From Phycisphaeraceae bacterium (GTDB lineage Bacteria > Planctomycetota > Phycisphaerae > Phycisphaerales > UBA1924), in the NCBI GenBank assembly GCA_019636515.1, contig JAHBXI010000002.1, forward strand, positions 372,001-436,000: 64,000 nucleotides of DNA, written 5' to 3'. Of this stretch, positions 8,509-16,702 are shown piece after piece. The notes beneath the pieces are model-generated. The model did no database searches. It saw nothing but the letters and a program-made list of their open reading frames with translations, and had not been told where the DNA came from. The translations under genes were made by a program, and so were the position numbers. Each line of letters opens with the position of its first letter. The stretch's first letter is position 1.

Positions 8509-9498
8509 CCCCGGCACGGCGCGTTGCGAGATTGACTGAACGTACCGCGAGATCTGCGAGACGACGAATTCCCGGTGGCCGGGGTTGAAGCCAAAGTCGA
8601 ACGCCAGCCCCGCGTAGGTGTTCTGGCCGCTGTCGATGTGCGTGTGTACGCATCGGGCGGTCATGGCGATGGGGGCCGGGATATCGGGCCTCAGGTCGAT
8701 GCGGATCCACAGGGTCCGCACGCACTCGAGGGCAGGGGCGTCCTGCCGGTCCACGATCAGCCCCGCCCCTCCCCCGCCGACATTGACCAAACTCGCCGTG
8801 AACCCGGGCCCGACCTCCGGCAGCATCGCGGGCGCGGCGGCACGGTCGCCGACGCGGATTCCCGTGACGTCCTGGTTCTGAAGGTCCAGGATGAGTGTCC
8901 GGTTGGCGATCTCGGGCGCGATCGCCGTCGCGGGATCGCGCAGCGGCCAGCATTCGACCCGCGGGAGGCGCAGTTGCGCCGTGGACATGCGGTAAAACGA
9001 CCGCCGGGAGCACCGCTCGACGTGGTCGGGCATCTCAAGCCGCAGGACCGACTGCTCCATCGCCCCGCGCCCCAGCCGCATGTGGTCGATCGACACCACG
9101 CTCGTCCTGAACATCCAGCGATTCTGCCCGATCGCCATCGCCGCGATGAACGCCGTGCCCGGCTCGATCCGCATCGACTTGCCAAGCGCGTTGGGAGCCT
9201 CCACCGTCAGGTCGTCCTCGCCCAAAGCCAGCAGGCGGACTCGCCACACCAGGTCCGACCCCGCGTCCCCGTCGTCCCGCGCGAAGGACAGTTCCAGCCC
9301 GCCGCCACGCTCGTAGACCTGGTGCAGACAATCTCGCCAACGCTCGGTACGGGATCGGCTTGCGGGCACGGTGCGTCTCCGGTGGGGGGCGACAGGATCC
9401 GCCACACCATCGGCCGAATCCGGGAGCGGGATGACCGCGCCCGAGGACCCGCTCCGGGCGTTCCGGGAACGCGATCGACGCGTGTCTGATAATTTCAC
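8494..9498 (-). CDS. PilZ-domain (YcgR-like) protein
   Basis: A 334-residue cytoplasmic protein, probably a cyclic-di-GMP receptor. The middle carries RRSFYR, matching the RRxxxR nucleotide-binding motif. Further on, NVGGGGAG stands where PilZ domains normally have D/NxSxxG, so the serine is Gly and binding could be altered. The N-terminal half (residues ~50-150) resembles the YcgR N-terminal beta domain. The GTG start at 9498 overlaps the stop of the upstream glycosyltransferase gene (GTGA), implying translational coupling; a later start cannot be excluded because the first ~50 residues look disordered. Function in motility or polysaccharide control is inference. Confidence 0.75.
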   Translation of the reverse strand: MKLSDTRRSRSRNARSGSSGAVIPLPDSADGVADPVAPHRRRTVPASRSRTERWRDCLHQVYERGGGLELSFARDDGDAGSDLVWRVRLLALGEDDLTVEAPNALGKSMRIEPGTAFIAAMAIGQNRWMFRTSVVSIDHMRLGRGAMEQSVLRLEMPDHVERCSRRSFYRMSTAQLRLPRVECWPLRDPATAIAPEIANRTLILDLQNQDVTGIRVGDRAAAPAMLPEVGPGFTASLVNVGGGGAGLIVDRQDAPALECVRTLWIRIDLRPDIPAPIAMTARCVHTHIDSGQNTYAGLAFDFGFNPGHREFVVSQISRYVQSISQRAVPGKKAA

Positions 9499-10625
9499 GT
9501 GCCCGCCGCTCGGGGGCGACGTGCCGACGACCCGAGCCTGGCGATTACGGCGGCGGCGACTTCCTCGACGCCGATTCGGTCCATGAGGGCTTTCCCGGAC
9601 GCGTCGTCCTTGTGGTCGATCCGATCACCTTCCCGGACGTGACGGATGACGTCACGCTCGCGCCCGTACGGTCCGACCCGCGAAACGTGCGTCGGCCCGT
9701 ACAGCCCGACGATCGGCCGATCAAAGCCCACGGCCATGTGAAGGACCGCCGAATCGTTGCCCAGCACCAGCGACGAGCGGGCGACCAGCGCCATCAGTTC
9801 CCCGACCCCGGTCGCGCCGACGCGGTCGATGAGGCGTGGCTCCGAGGCGGCCAGGCGAGTGATCAACGCGCACTGCGGCCGCTCGCTCGCCGCCCCGACC
9901 ATCACCACGCGGCCGATGCCCGCCCCGACCCCCGTACCGTTCATCGCATCCAGGACGCGGTGGATCACCTCGACGAAACGCTCCGGCGGCCAGCGCTTCC
10001 CGGGCCAGCGGCTCGTGGGAGCGACGACCATGAACGGCTCGCGAAGCACCGGGTCCCGGTCGATCATCTCGAGCGCCCGGGCCGGTGCGAACAGCCGCAT
10101 GTCCGCCGTGACGGGCACGCCGATGGCACGCACCAGGGCGAGCATCCGGTCTACGGCGTGCATGGAAAGGTCGGCGTGGACGCGGTCGGTGTAGGCAAGC
10201 CACGCGGCCTCGGGCGAGTTGGCGTATCCCACTCGACGCGCCGAGCGTGTTGCCCACGCGAAGATCCCTGAGCGAGCCAGGCCCTGGCAGTCGATCACCA
10301 GGTCGTACCGGGCTCGGCGAAGTTCGCCCAGGTACCGCAGTATCTCCGTCAGCCGAAGCCGTCGAGCCAGCCACCCGAATCGTGCCCGTGGGAAGGGCAC
10401 CACCGATGTGAGCGCGGGGTGTGCCACGATCGCCTCGGCGAACGTGTCCTGCACCAGCCAGTCGATCGTTGCCCGCGGGTACGCCGCCCGAAGGCTCGCC
10501 AGCACCGGGACCGTTCGACAGACGTCGCCCAGCGCGCTGGGCCGGATGATGAGGAGGCGTCCGACGGGCGGCGGCGCGCCGCCGGTCGCGCCGGCGAGGG
10601 GTTCAGGGTCGCGGCTCGGAGTCAC
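9495..10625 (-). CDS. Glycosyltransferase family 9 (heptosyltransferase-like)
   Basis: A 376-residue GT-B enzyme of the ADP-heptose:LPS heptosyltransferase family. The N-terminal Rossmann half begins LLIIRPSALGDVCRTVPVL, the family signature. The C-terminal donor-binding half has LVLGNDSAVLHMA and PIVGLYGPT, also diagnostic. It likely transfers a sugar to lipopolysaccharide core or another surface glycan; the exact sugar is unknown. It overlaps the upstream Rid-family gene by ATGA (10622-10625) and the downstream pilZ gene by GTGA, so the three form one translationally coupled unit. Confidence 0.9.
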   Translation of the reverse strand: MTPSRDPEPLAGATGGAPPPVGRLLIIRPSALGDVCRTVPVLASLRAAYPRATIDWLVQDTFAEAIVAHPALTSVVPFPRARFGWLARRLRLTEILRYLGELRRARYDLVIDCQGLARSGIFAWATRSARRVGYANSPEAAWLAYTDRVHADLSMHAVDRMLALVRAIGVPVTADMRLFAPARALEMIDRDPVLREPFMVVAPTSRWPGKRWPPERFVEVIHRVLDAMNGTGVGAGIGRVVMVGAASERPQCALITRLAASEPRLIDRVGATGVGELMALVARSSLVLGNDSAVLHMAVGFDRPIVGLYGPTHVSRVGPYGRERDVIRHVREGDRIDHKDDASGKALMDRIGVEEVAAAVIARLGSSARRPRAAGT

Positions 10626-11131
10626 GGGTCGCAGGCGGGATCGATCTCGACGATGAACTCGATCTCGACGGGGGCGCCCAGCGGCAGGGCGATCGATCCG
10701 ACGGCCGCCCGGGCGTGGCGGCCCGCATCACCGAAGACCTCCATCAGAAGTTCACTGGCGGCATTGGCCACTTTCGGCTGGTCAAAGAACCCCGGCCTCG
10801 AACAGACAAAGACGCCCACGCGCACGACCTGGCGGAGGCAGGCGAGCGATCCGACGGCGGCCTTCATCGCCGCCAGGCCGTTGAGCACGCATCGACGGGC
10901 GCACTCTTGGGCTTGCTCCATCGACACCTCGTCCGGGACCGCGCCCTTGAACAAGAGCGTCGGGGATCCATCCGGCCCGGGCACCAGGGGGATCTGCCCC
11001 GACACAAACAACAGGTCCCCGGCGCGGCGCGTCGGGATGTACGCCGCGACGGGCTTTGGCGCGACCGGAAGCGAAAGACCAAGCGCCAGGAGTCTGGATT
11101 CCGGATCGGTCGTGGGTGCTGGCTGGTTCAT
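10622..11131 (-). CDS. Rid-family (YjgF/UK114-like) protein
   Basis: A 169-residue protein with the YjgF/YER057c/UK114 fold: DLLFVSGQIPLVPG near the start, a conserved middle (LRQVVRVGVFVCSRPGFFDQ) and a C-terminal LPLGAPVEIEFIVEI. Canonical RidA has an arginine just before the LP of this motif that deaminates reactive enamines; here the position is occupied by Ala (SIALP). It therefore belongs to a Rid subgroup without that residue and need not have enamine deaminase activity. First gene of the Rid-GT9-PilZ unit. Confidence 0.88.
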   Translation of the reverse strand: MNQPAPTTDPESRLLALGLSLPVAPKPVAAYIPTRRAGDLLFVSGQIPLVPGPDGSPTLLFKGAVPDEVSMEQAQECARRCVLNGLAAMKAAVGSLACLRQVVRVGVFVCSRPGFFDQPKVANAASELLMEVFGDAGRHARAAVGSIALPLGAPVEIEFIVEIDPACDP

Positions 11132-11220
11132 GCCGTTCCTCGTGGGATGGTCAACGCGCCATGATAGACGCCGGGTCGCCCCCGGCGGTGGACGACGCGA
11201 GCCCTGGGTAACCTACCCGG

Positions 11221-12042
11221 ATGCGATTTGTCTTTCTGGGTACCGGCACCTCGGCGGGAGTCCCCGCGATCGGGTGCGACTGCGCTGTCTGCACCAGCGC
11301 CGACCCGCGCGACCAGCGATTGCGCACGAGCGCCGCGCTGGAGTTCACCGACGCCGACGGCCGCGAGCGGGTCATTCTGATCGATTCGGGTCCGGACCTC
11401 AGAGCCCAGGCGCTGCGGCGGGGGCTGCGCCGCTGCGACGCCATCCTGTTCACGCACAACCACGTCGATCACACCTTCGGGCTCGACGAGGTGCGCCGCT
11501 TCAACGCCGTGCAGAAGACCCCGATCTCCATCCACGCCGAGGGCAAGACCCTGGGCGACCTGCGGCGGGTCTTTGCCCATATCTTCGACCGCGACCAGAA
11601 CGTCAACAACAGTTTCGTCGCCTCGCTCATTCCTCACGTGATCGATCCCGATGCTCCGTTTGAGATTCACGGCGTCCGGGTCACGCCGCTGCGGCTTCTT
11701 CACGGAAAACTCCCGATCCTGGGTTTCCGGTTCGACCATGCACGCCCGATCGCGGGCGGAGAGTCCTCGCCCCTGCCGCTGGCCTACTGCACGGACGTCT
11801 CGGGGATCCCTCCCGCGACGTGGAAGCGGCTGACGGGGCTTCGGACCCTCGTGCTCGACGCGCTCCGCCACCGCAAGCACTCCACCCACCTCACCATCGA
11901 CGAGGCGGTCTCGGTCGCCCAGAACGTGGGCGCCACGCGCACGTACTTCGTCCACATGTCGCACGACGTTCCTCACGCCCAGACGAACGAGTCCCTCCCC
12001 CGCGGCATGCGGCTGGCGCACGATGGGCTCGTTCTCGAGTGA
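11221..12042 (+). CDS. MBL-fold metallo-hydrolase (PhnP/RNase Z-like)
   Basis: A 273-residue metallo-beta-lactamase fold protein. It opens with MRFVFLGTGTSAGVPAIGC, typical of the PhnP-like branch, and has a CDCAVC cysteine cluster right after, which in PhnP binds a structural metal. The dinuclear site is THNHVDH (H79, H81, D83, H84); later ligands are in LHGKLPILG (His) and CTDVSG (Asp), with the final HMSHD. PhnP hydrolyses cyclic phosphodiesters, but no phosphonate genes are nearby, so the substrate stays open. Divergent from the Rid gene (89-base gap). Confidence 0.88.
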   Translation: MRFVFLGTGTSAGVPAIGCDCAVCTSADPRDQRLRTSAALEFTDADGRERVILIDSGPDLRAQALRRGLRRCDAILFTHNHVDHTFGLDEVRRFNAVQKTPISIHAEGKTLGDLRRVFAHIFDRDQNVNNSFVASLIPHVIDPDAPFEIHGVRVTPLRLLHGKLPILGFRFDHARPIAGGESSPLPLAYCTDVSGIPPATWKRLTGLRTLVLDALRHRKHSTHLTIDEAVSVAQNVGATRTYFVHMSHDVPHAQTNESLPRGMRLAHDGLVLE

Positions 12043-12048
12043 GCGGCG

Positions 12049-12069
12049 GGTGCCGGATCATCCGGCGCC
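12049..12069. terminator. Hairpin between convergent genes
   Basis: A 9-bp stem (GGTGCCGGA / TCCGGCGCC, one G-T wobble) with loop TCA sits exactly between the convergent MBL and mannose-6-phosphate isomerase genes. There is no T-run, so intrinsic termination is uncertain. Confidence 0.35.
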
Positions 12070-12070
12070 G

Positions 12071-13063
12071 TTACGCGGGTTCCACGCGGACAACATCGAA
12101 AGACCGGTCCGGCTCGAGGCGTGACGAGACCGCGCACCCCGACGGGATGACAAACGTGTCCCCTCGCGCCACGCGGACGGGGTCGAACGCGACGGGATGA
12201 TCCCCGCCGGTGACCCGGCCCTCGCCCTCGATCACGATCCAGGCCGACATCCCCCGCCCGGCGTCGATCGGGCTTTCCGTCCTTACGCGATCAACGCGGA
12301 AGAACTCGGTTTGCACGAGTGTCGCTCGTCCCTGGCCCGGCTTCAGGCACGTGGCGGGGGGGGCCTCCGAAAAATCGATGCACTCCAGGGCCTGCTCGAC
12401 ATGCAGTTCGCGCCCCGTCCGTCCCCAGTCAAAGACGCGGAAAGTCGTGTCGCTGGGTGTCTGAACCTCCGCGACCAGCACCCCCGCCCCCAGGGCGTGG
12501 CACGTCCCGCTGGGCAGGTTGTGGCACTCTCCCACGACGGCCGGCACGCGGACCAGGTGCTCGGCGACGGTTCCGTGGTCGATGCTTCGCCGGAACGATT
12601 CGGGCGTGACCCCGCTTCGCACGCCCTTGTAGATGCACGAGCCGGGCGCTGCATCGAGGATGATCCAGCACTCGGTCTTCAGGTCCGAGCCCGGGTGCGC
12701 GGCGGCGTACGCGGGGCTTGGGTGTACCTGGACCGAGAGGTTCTCTTTCGCGTCGAGGAATTTGATCAGAAGCGGGATCGCGCCGTCGGGCGTCGGCCTC
12801 GCCTCGCCGAGCAGGCCACGCCCCCACATCGTCAGGGCATCGTGGATCGTGCGCCCGGCGAGAGGGCCGTTGGCGATGACCGATCGAGCCGCCCCGCCCC
12901 CGCCGCCCGACGAACTGGTTGAAGCGAGGTCGGCCAGTTCCCAACTTTCGCCGAAGGGGCCGTCGTGGGGGAGTTTTTTTCCCAGGCGAGACAGCCCGCG
13001 TCCGCCCCAGACTTTGCTCATCAGGATTGGATTGAGAATGATCGGGTACGGTCTGTTCGTCAC
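12071..13063 (-). CDS. manA: Mannose-6-phosphate isomerase, class I
   Basis: A 330-residue zinc isomerase interconverting fructose-6-phosphate and mannose-6-phosphate for GDP-mannose and surface glycan synthesis. Visible signatures: N-terminal PILMSKVWGGRGL, GESWELAD, PLLIKFLDAKENLSVQVHP (metal-binding His and Gln) and, in the second cupin half, LPSGTCHALGAGVLVAEVQT with the catalytic-region His. The Bacillus/short class I length fits. It follows the fabZ-like gene on the same strand with a 46-base gap. Confidence 0.93.
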   Translation of the reverse strand: MTNRPYPIILNPILMSKVWGGRGLSRLGKKLPHDGPFGESWELADLASTSSSGGGGGAARSVIANGPLAGRTIHDALTMWGRGLLGEARPTPDGAIPLLIKFLDAKENLSVQVHPSPAYAAAHPGSDLKTECWIILDAAPGSCIYKGVRSGVTPESFRRSIDHGTVAEHLVRVPAVVGECHNLPSGTCHALGAGVLVAEVQTPSDTTFRVFDWGRTGRELHVEQALECIDFSEAPPATCLKPGQGRATLVQTEFFRVDRVRTESPIDAGRGMSAWIVIEGEGRVTGGDHPVAFDPVRVARGDTFVIPSGCAVSSRLEPDRSFDVVRVEPA

Positions 13064-13109
13064 GCGGGAGACTCCGGCGTGGTGGACGAACCGGCGGCAC
13101 GCGGCGCGA

Positions 13110-13655
13110 TCAGCGGATCATCCCCGTGAGCGTGCCCTGGAACGCGATCTTTCCTGAGACGATGCCCTGCGAGGCGGAGGTAAACCTCCGCTTCCCGACT
13201 TTGATCTCGTTGCACAGGATGTACAGCGAGTCCCCCGGGCGGACCATGTGTCGGAACGAGACGTCGTCGATACGGAGGAAGACAACCAGACTCGGGCCGG
13301 GGCTGACCCTGGACTTGAACAGGTACGCCGCGAACTGGGCGGCCGTTTCAATCATCATGACACCGGGGAAGAGCGGCTGCTGGGGGAAATGCCCCGGTAC
13401 CCAGAACTCCGAATCGCCGACAACCTTGCACGCGACCCCCTGCAGGCGCGACGGGTGTTCCCAGATGATGTGATCAACCAGGCTCATCGCCCCGCGGTGG
13501 GGGATGAACTGCTCCACGCGGTCACGGCCATGGATCCGGGTGGCCAGGTCAATGCCCGAGAGGTCAAACAGCGGCTCGTGGGACGAGTCGGTCGTCTCGA
13601 CCGCGGCGTTCCTGGGCTGATCGAGTGAAGCCGATTCACTCGGCCTTGGGAGCAT
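13110..13655 (-). CDS. FabZ-like 3-hydroxyacyl-ACP dehydratase (hotdog fold)
   Basis: A 181-residue hotdog protein. The frame is open further upstream, but ATG 13655 is preferred: a perfect GGAGG (minus-strand, about 13662-13666) precedes it by 6 bases, and upstream codons read as an out-of-frame shadow of the histone-like gene. Catalytic signatures are IPHRGAMSLVDHI (His) and PGHFPQQPLFPGVMMIETAAQ, whose Glu is the second catalytic residue; the family pattern is GHFPxxPxxPGV. About 35 extra N-terminal residues precede the FabZ core. It overlaps the end of the histone-like gene by 20 bases. Role in fatty acid or lipid A synthesis is inferred from family. Confidence 0.88.
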   Translation of the reverse strand: MLPRPSESASLDQPRNAAVETTDSSHEPLFDLSGIDLATRIHGRDRVEQFIPHRGAMSLVDHIIWEHPSRLQGVACKVVGDSEFWVPGHFPQQPLFPGVMMIETAAQFAAYLFKSRVSPGPSLVVFLRIDDVSFRHMVRPGDSLYILCNEIKVGKRRFTSASQGIVSGKIAFQGTLTGMIR

Positions 13656-13824
13656 TGCGAACCTCCAGGATTTTTTCCCGCACCTGCTGGGCGGCCTCCT
13701 TGATGTCCTGCATGGTCTTGCGGACGCGGGTACCGGCGGCCTGGTTTCCTCCCAGGGCCTTGCGGTAGTCTTCTTTGATGTCGGCAATGAGTTGTTCGAT
13801 GTTCTCAAGTGGATCCACGGGCAT
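13636..13824 (-). CDS. Small Hc1-like histone protein
   Basis: A 62-residue basic/acidic helical protein (shorter if the GTG at 13818 is used). Its second half, GTRVRKTMQDIKEAAQQVR, matches the histone H1-like Hc1 family pattern (GNxAAGTRxRKxLxxIKxxAxxxR), known from chlamydiae and other PVC and environmental bacteria as a nucleoid-binding protein. The start is ambiguous: the ATG at 13824 is only one base from GAGGAGG, while GTG 13818 has ideal 7-base spacing. Its 3' end overlaps the fabZ-like gene, whose ribosome site lies within it, suggesting coupled translation. No Lys/Ala-rich C-terminal tail is present, unlike chlamydial Hc1. Confidence 0.8.
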   Translation of the reverse strand: MPVDPLENIEQLIADIKEDYRKALGGNQAAGTRVRKTMQDIKEAAQQVREKILEVRNAPKAE

Positions 13825-13937
13825 GCCTCCTCGCCGACGGGTCGTTCACCCGGCAAACGTGGATGAGTCTTGCGGCCTTTTGGCACCGGGGCAAGCCTCC
13901 AGAGGCCGAACAAAGCAAGAATCTGTCCGATCCGGGC

Positions 13938-15002
13938 CTATTTCGCGACCTGCGGAAGGGCTTTTTCAAGGTTCTCAAGAGCGGCCCTGAGGTATTTGGG
14001 GTGCCCTTCGTGCTCCAGAAACGCGGGGGCGCACGCCGCCATCAGGGCCCGGCGGATCATCGCGAGTTCCGCATATCCATCGTTGGTGGGGAGTCCTCGC
14101 TCGCGGCGTAATTGCGCCAGCGCCGAAACCGGCTTGACGCCGCGGAGGCGTTCGGGCTTGGCCCAGTGCAGGCGTTCGAGGTACAAGGCGTCTTCGACCC
14201 AGTGCCCCGGATGGACCAGGGCCAGGTCGATCAGGACCGCCCCGTTCCGCCTGGCGGCGCTTGCGGATCGGGCACCGGGCCGGCGGAGGGCGTTGCCCGG
14301 GTGAAGGTCGCCGTGGCACCAGGTGCGAACATCGCGGCGATTCCAGCGGGCGATCAGCGAGGTCAGGTGGCGCTGGGTCCTCTTGATGGCCTCGTTCCAA
14401 CGCTGCGAGTCGCCGATGGCGCCGTCCCTGGCCGTGTGACGGGCCTTCTCGATCAGCCGCTCCCATTCGTGCGGAGGCGGGGTCTGGCCGATGGGGCACT
14501 GTTCCCCGGCGCATTCGTGGAAGTCCGCCGCCGCGACGATCAGGTCCTGGACCGCGGACGGATCCTGCTCGTGGGCGAGCGTCTGGCCCGACAGGCGCTC
14601 CATGACCAGCCACGCCAGGTCATAGTTTCCGACGGAAGATCCCGCCGCCAGAACGAGCGGCGTCGGAGGTTCATGGCCGTCGGTCGAGGCGGGTGCCGCC
14701 GAACCGGCTTCGGGCGGCGAGGCCGACCCCAGGGCAAAGCCCGCCAGCCGTGAGGTCCACTCAAGTTCCGTCGGACCGACGGGGATCTTCACCATGACAT
14801 CGAGCGACGATCCCGATCCGTCGTTCCATACGGAAAAACCCGTGGCCGCCCCGGAGTGCTGCCAGCCGTTTCGAAACCACTCGATCGGACCGAGGCGACC
14901 GCCGCATTGTTCACGGAGGGCCGGCCCGAGTGAGACGCCCAGCGACTCGGACGAGGCCGGGGGGTGGGCGTTCGACGGATCTGCGGTGTTCGGATGGGTC
15001 AT
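13938..15002 (-). CDS. APH-fold phosphotransferase-family protein
   Basis: A 354-residue protein of the aminoglycoside/choline kinase fold. Start ATG 15002 is chosen because the upstream extension reads as non-conserved arginine-rich sequence; the ribosome site is weak. Kinase-like motifs: a lysine-bearing strand near VMVKIPVG, WCHGDLHPGNAL with the catalytic Asp and Asn, and VLIDLALVHPGHWVEDALYLE, where the Mg-binding Asp precedes a family-typical helix. Substrate unknown: it could be a small alcohol, sugar or antibiotic. The name does not imply resistance. It precedes the histone gene on the same strand. Confidence 0.8.
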   Translation of the reverse strand: MTHPNTADPSNAHPPASSESLGVSLGPALREQCGGRLGPIEWFRNGWQHSGAATGFSVWNDGSGSSLDVMVKIPVGPTELEWTSRLAGFALGSASPPEAGSAAPASTDGHEPPTPLVLAAGSSVGNYDLAWLVMERLSGQTLAHEQDPSAVQDLIVAAADFHECAGEQCPIGQTPPPHEWERLIEKARHTARDGAIGDSQRWNEAIKRTQRHLTSLIARWNRRDVRTWCHGDLHPGNALRRPGARSASAARRNGAVLIDLALVHPGHWVEDALYLERLHWAKPERLRGVKPVSALAQLRRERGLPTNDGYAELAMIRRALMAACAPAFLEHEGHPKYLRAALENLEKALPQVAK

Positions 15003-15202
15003 CCTCGGGCCTGGGTCAGAGTACCGCGCCGGGTCCCGGAGCGGTAGTTTCCCTGAAAAGGTCCTTACGTCCCAGGTCTCGGGCAAGATCGCGCCCGCCC
15101 GCCTTTCAACCAGGCCGTGCAGAATACCCCATCCCGCAACGCCGCCACTGAACTTTGCGCCTTGGTAACGTCGGATCGTGACCCGGTGGCTTACTGTTTT
15201 CA

Positions 15203-16696
15203 ATGCCAAGAGGACCAACCACAGCAGGTGTTTCCGAGGGGGGATCGATCGGGCGGAGAGGATTTCTGCGGGTTGGGGCGGGGTCCGCGATCGGAGCCGC
15301 CGTCTTCGTTCCCCCGATCGTGGCGCCCCGATCGTCCCGGGCGGCCGTCCCGACTTGGGCGAAGAGTCGCGCCAGCCGGACCCCGGTTCGAAATCTGGTT
15401 TTCATGGTGTCCGATGGGATGAGTACGGGGACTCTGACCCTCGGGGATCATGTGCGAAGGATGGAGGAAGGGCGCCCTTCCTCGTGGTGTTCGCTCTGGG
15501 AACGCCCGGGAGCCCGCCGGACGATGCAGATGACCTCCTGTGCCGATGCCCTGGTGACCGATTCGGCGGCGGCGGCGGCGGGGTGGGGATGCGGGTTCTC
15601 GTGCAACACCGGTGTTCTCAACATCACCCCCGATGGCCGCCAGCACCTGCCGATCCTGGTTCACGCGAAGCAGAACGGACGCGCGACCGGGGTGGTCACC
15701 ACGACCCGCGTGACGCACGCCACGCCGGCGGGTTTTTGCGCCAACTCCCCACACCGGGACCTGGAGGACGACATCGCCCGCCAGCAGATCGAGCGCGGGC
15801 TCGACGTGATCATGGGCGGGGGAGCCAGGCACTTCCCCGATACCGTGCTCGACAGGCGTGACGGCCACGAAGTCGTTCGAACCGCCGACGCGCTGTTCGA
15901 GAAAGTGGGATCGCCCCGGCTTATAGGCTTGTTCAGCCGCGACCACATCCCGTACGTGCTCGACCGAACGGGCGACATTCCTTCGCTTGGGGAAATGGCG
16001 ATCGCCGCGATACGCTCGTTGGAGTCGGCCCCCGGGGGGTTCGTGCTCCAGGTCGAGGGGGGACGTGTCGACCACGCCGCGCACGACAACGACGCCCCGT
16101 CTCTGGTGCGAGAGCAGATCGAGTTCGACCGTGCCCTCGGGGACGTGCTGGATTGGATGGACGGCCGTGATGACACGCTGCTGGTCGTCACCACCGACCA
16201 CGGCAACGCCAACCCGGGTCTCACGTTCTACGGCAAACGCGGGGAGCAGGGGCTCAGGCGGCTGCTCAAGGCCGAGCGTTCCTTTGAGTGGATCTTCGCC
16301 CGAATCAGCCAGGGACGAAAAGATGGTGACCTCTCCCGCGTCGCCGCCCAGGCGGTCGAGGCCGCGACCGGGGTCGCGCTGGACCAGGAGGGCCTGAACC
16401 TGTTTGTCGCTTCGCTGGAGAGCCGGAGAGTCATGCCTTTCCGGCAGGCGAATACGCCGACGAGTGTCCTGGGTTCGCTTCTCGCCACGGTCTACGGCGT
16501 CGCGTTCACCAGCCCGAACCACACGTCGGATATGGTGGAATTGACGACGCTCGGCCCCGGGAGCGAGCGATTTGCCCCGCTGATGCGGGTGCCCGAGGTC
16601 TGGACGGCCGTTACCCAGGCGATGGGATTCGCCCCGCCCCAACCGCTGGAAGGCATGGACCGGGTTATTGGCCTCAAGCGCATCGAGGGTGATTGA
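15203..16696 (+). CDS. Tat-exported alkaline phosphatase (PhoA superfamily)
   Basis: A 497-residue secreted phosphomonoesterase. Residues 18-45 (RRGFLRVGAGSAIGAAVF...) form a twin-arginine signal ahead of a hydrophobic segment, so it should be exported folded. Signatures of the alkaline phosphatase family: NLVFMVSDGMS (metal-binding Asp), VTDSAAAAAG with nucleophile S121, VEGGRVDHAAHDND (metal ligands) and VVTTDHGNAN (metal-binding Asp-His). It likely releases inorganic phosphate outside the cytoplasm and could belong to the same response as the PhoB/PhoR pair and porins 9-13 kb downstream. It converges with the lipoprotein gene, separated by only 6 bases. Confidence 0.9.
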   Translation: MPRGPTTAGVSEGGSIGRRGFLRVGAGSAIGAAVFVPPIVAPRSSRAAVPTWAKSRASRTPVRNLVFMVSDGMSTGTLTLGDHVRRMEEGRPSSWCSLWERPGARRTMQMTSCADALVTDSAAAAAGWGCGFSCNTGVLNITPDGRQHLPILVHAKQNGRATGVVTTTRVTHATPAGFCANSPHRDLEDDIARQQIERGLDVIMGGGARHFPDTVLDRRDGHEVVRTADALFEKVGSPRLIGLFSRDHIPYVLDRTGDIPSLGEMAIAAIRSLESAPGGFVLQVEGGRVDHAAHDNDAPSLVREQIEFDRALGDVLDWMDGRDDTLLVVTTDHGNANPGLTFYGKRGEQGLRRLLKAERSFEWIFARISQGRKDGDLSRVAAQAVEAATGVALDQEGLNLFVASLESRRVMPFRQANTPTSVLGSLLATVYGVAFTSPNHTSDMVELTTLGPGSERFAPLMRVPEVWTAVTQAMGFAPPQPLEGMDRVIGLKRIEGD

Positions 16697-16702
16697 ATCT
16701 CG

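Noticed and set aside
13110..13913. A 267-codon version of the FabZ-like protein
   Set aside because: Its first 86 codons read the histone-like gene out of frame; GGAGG before ATG 13655 marks the real start.
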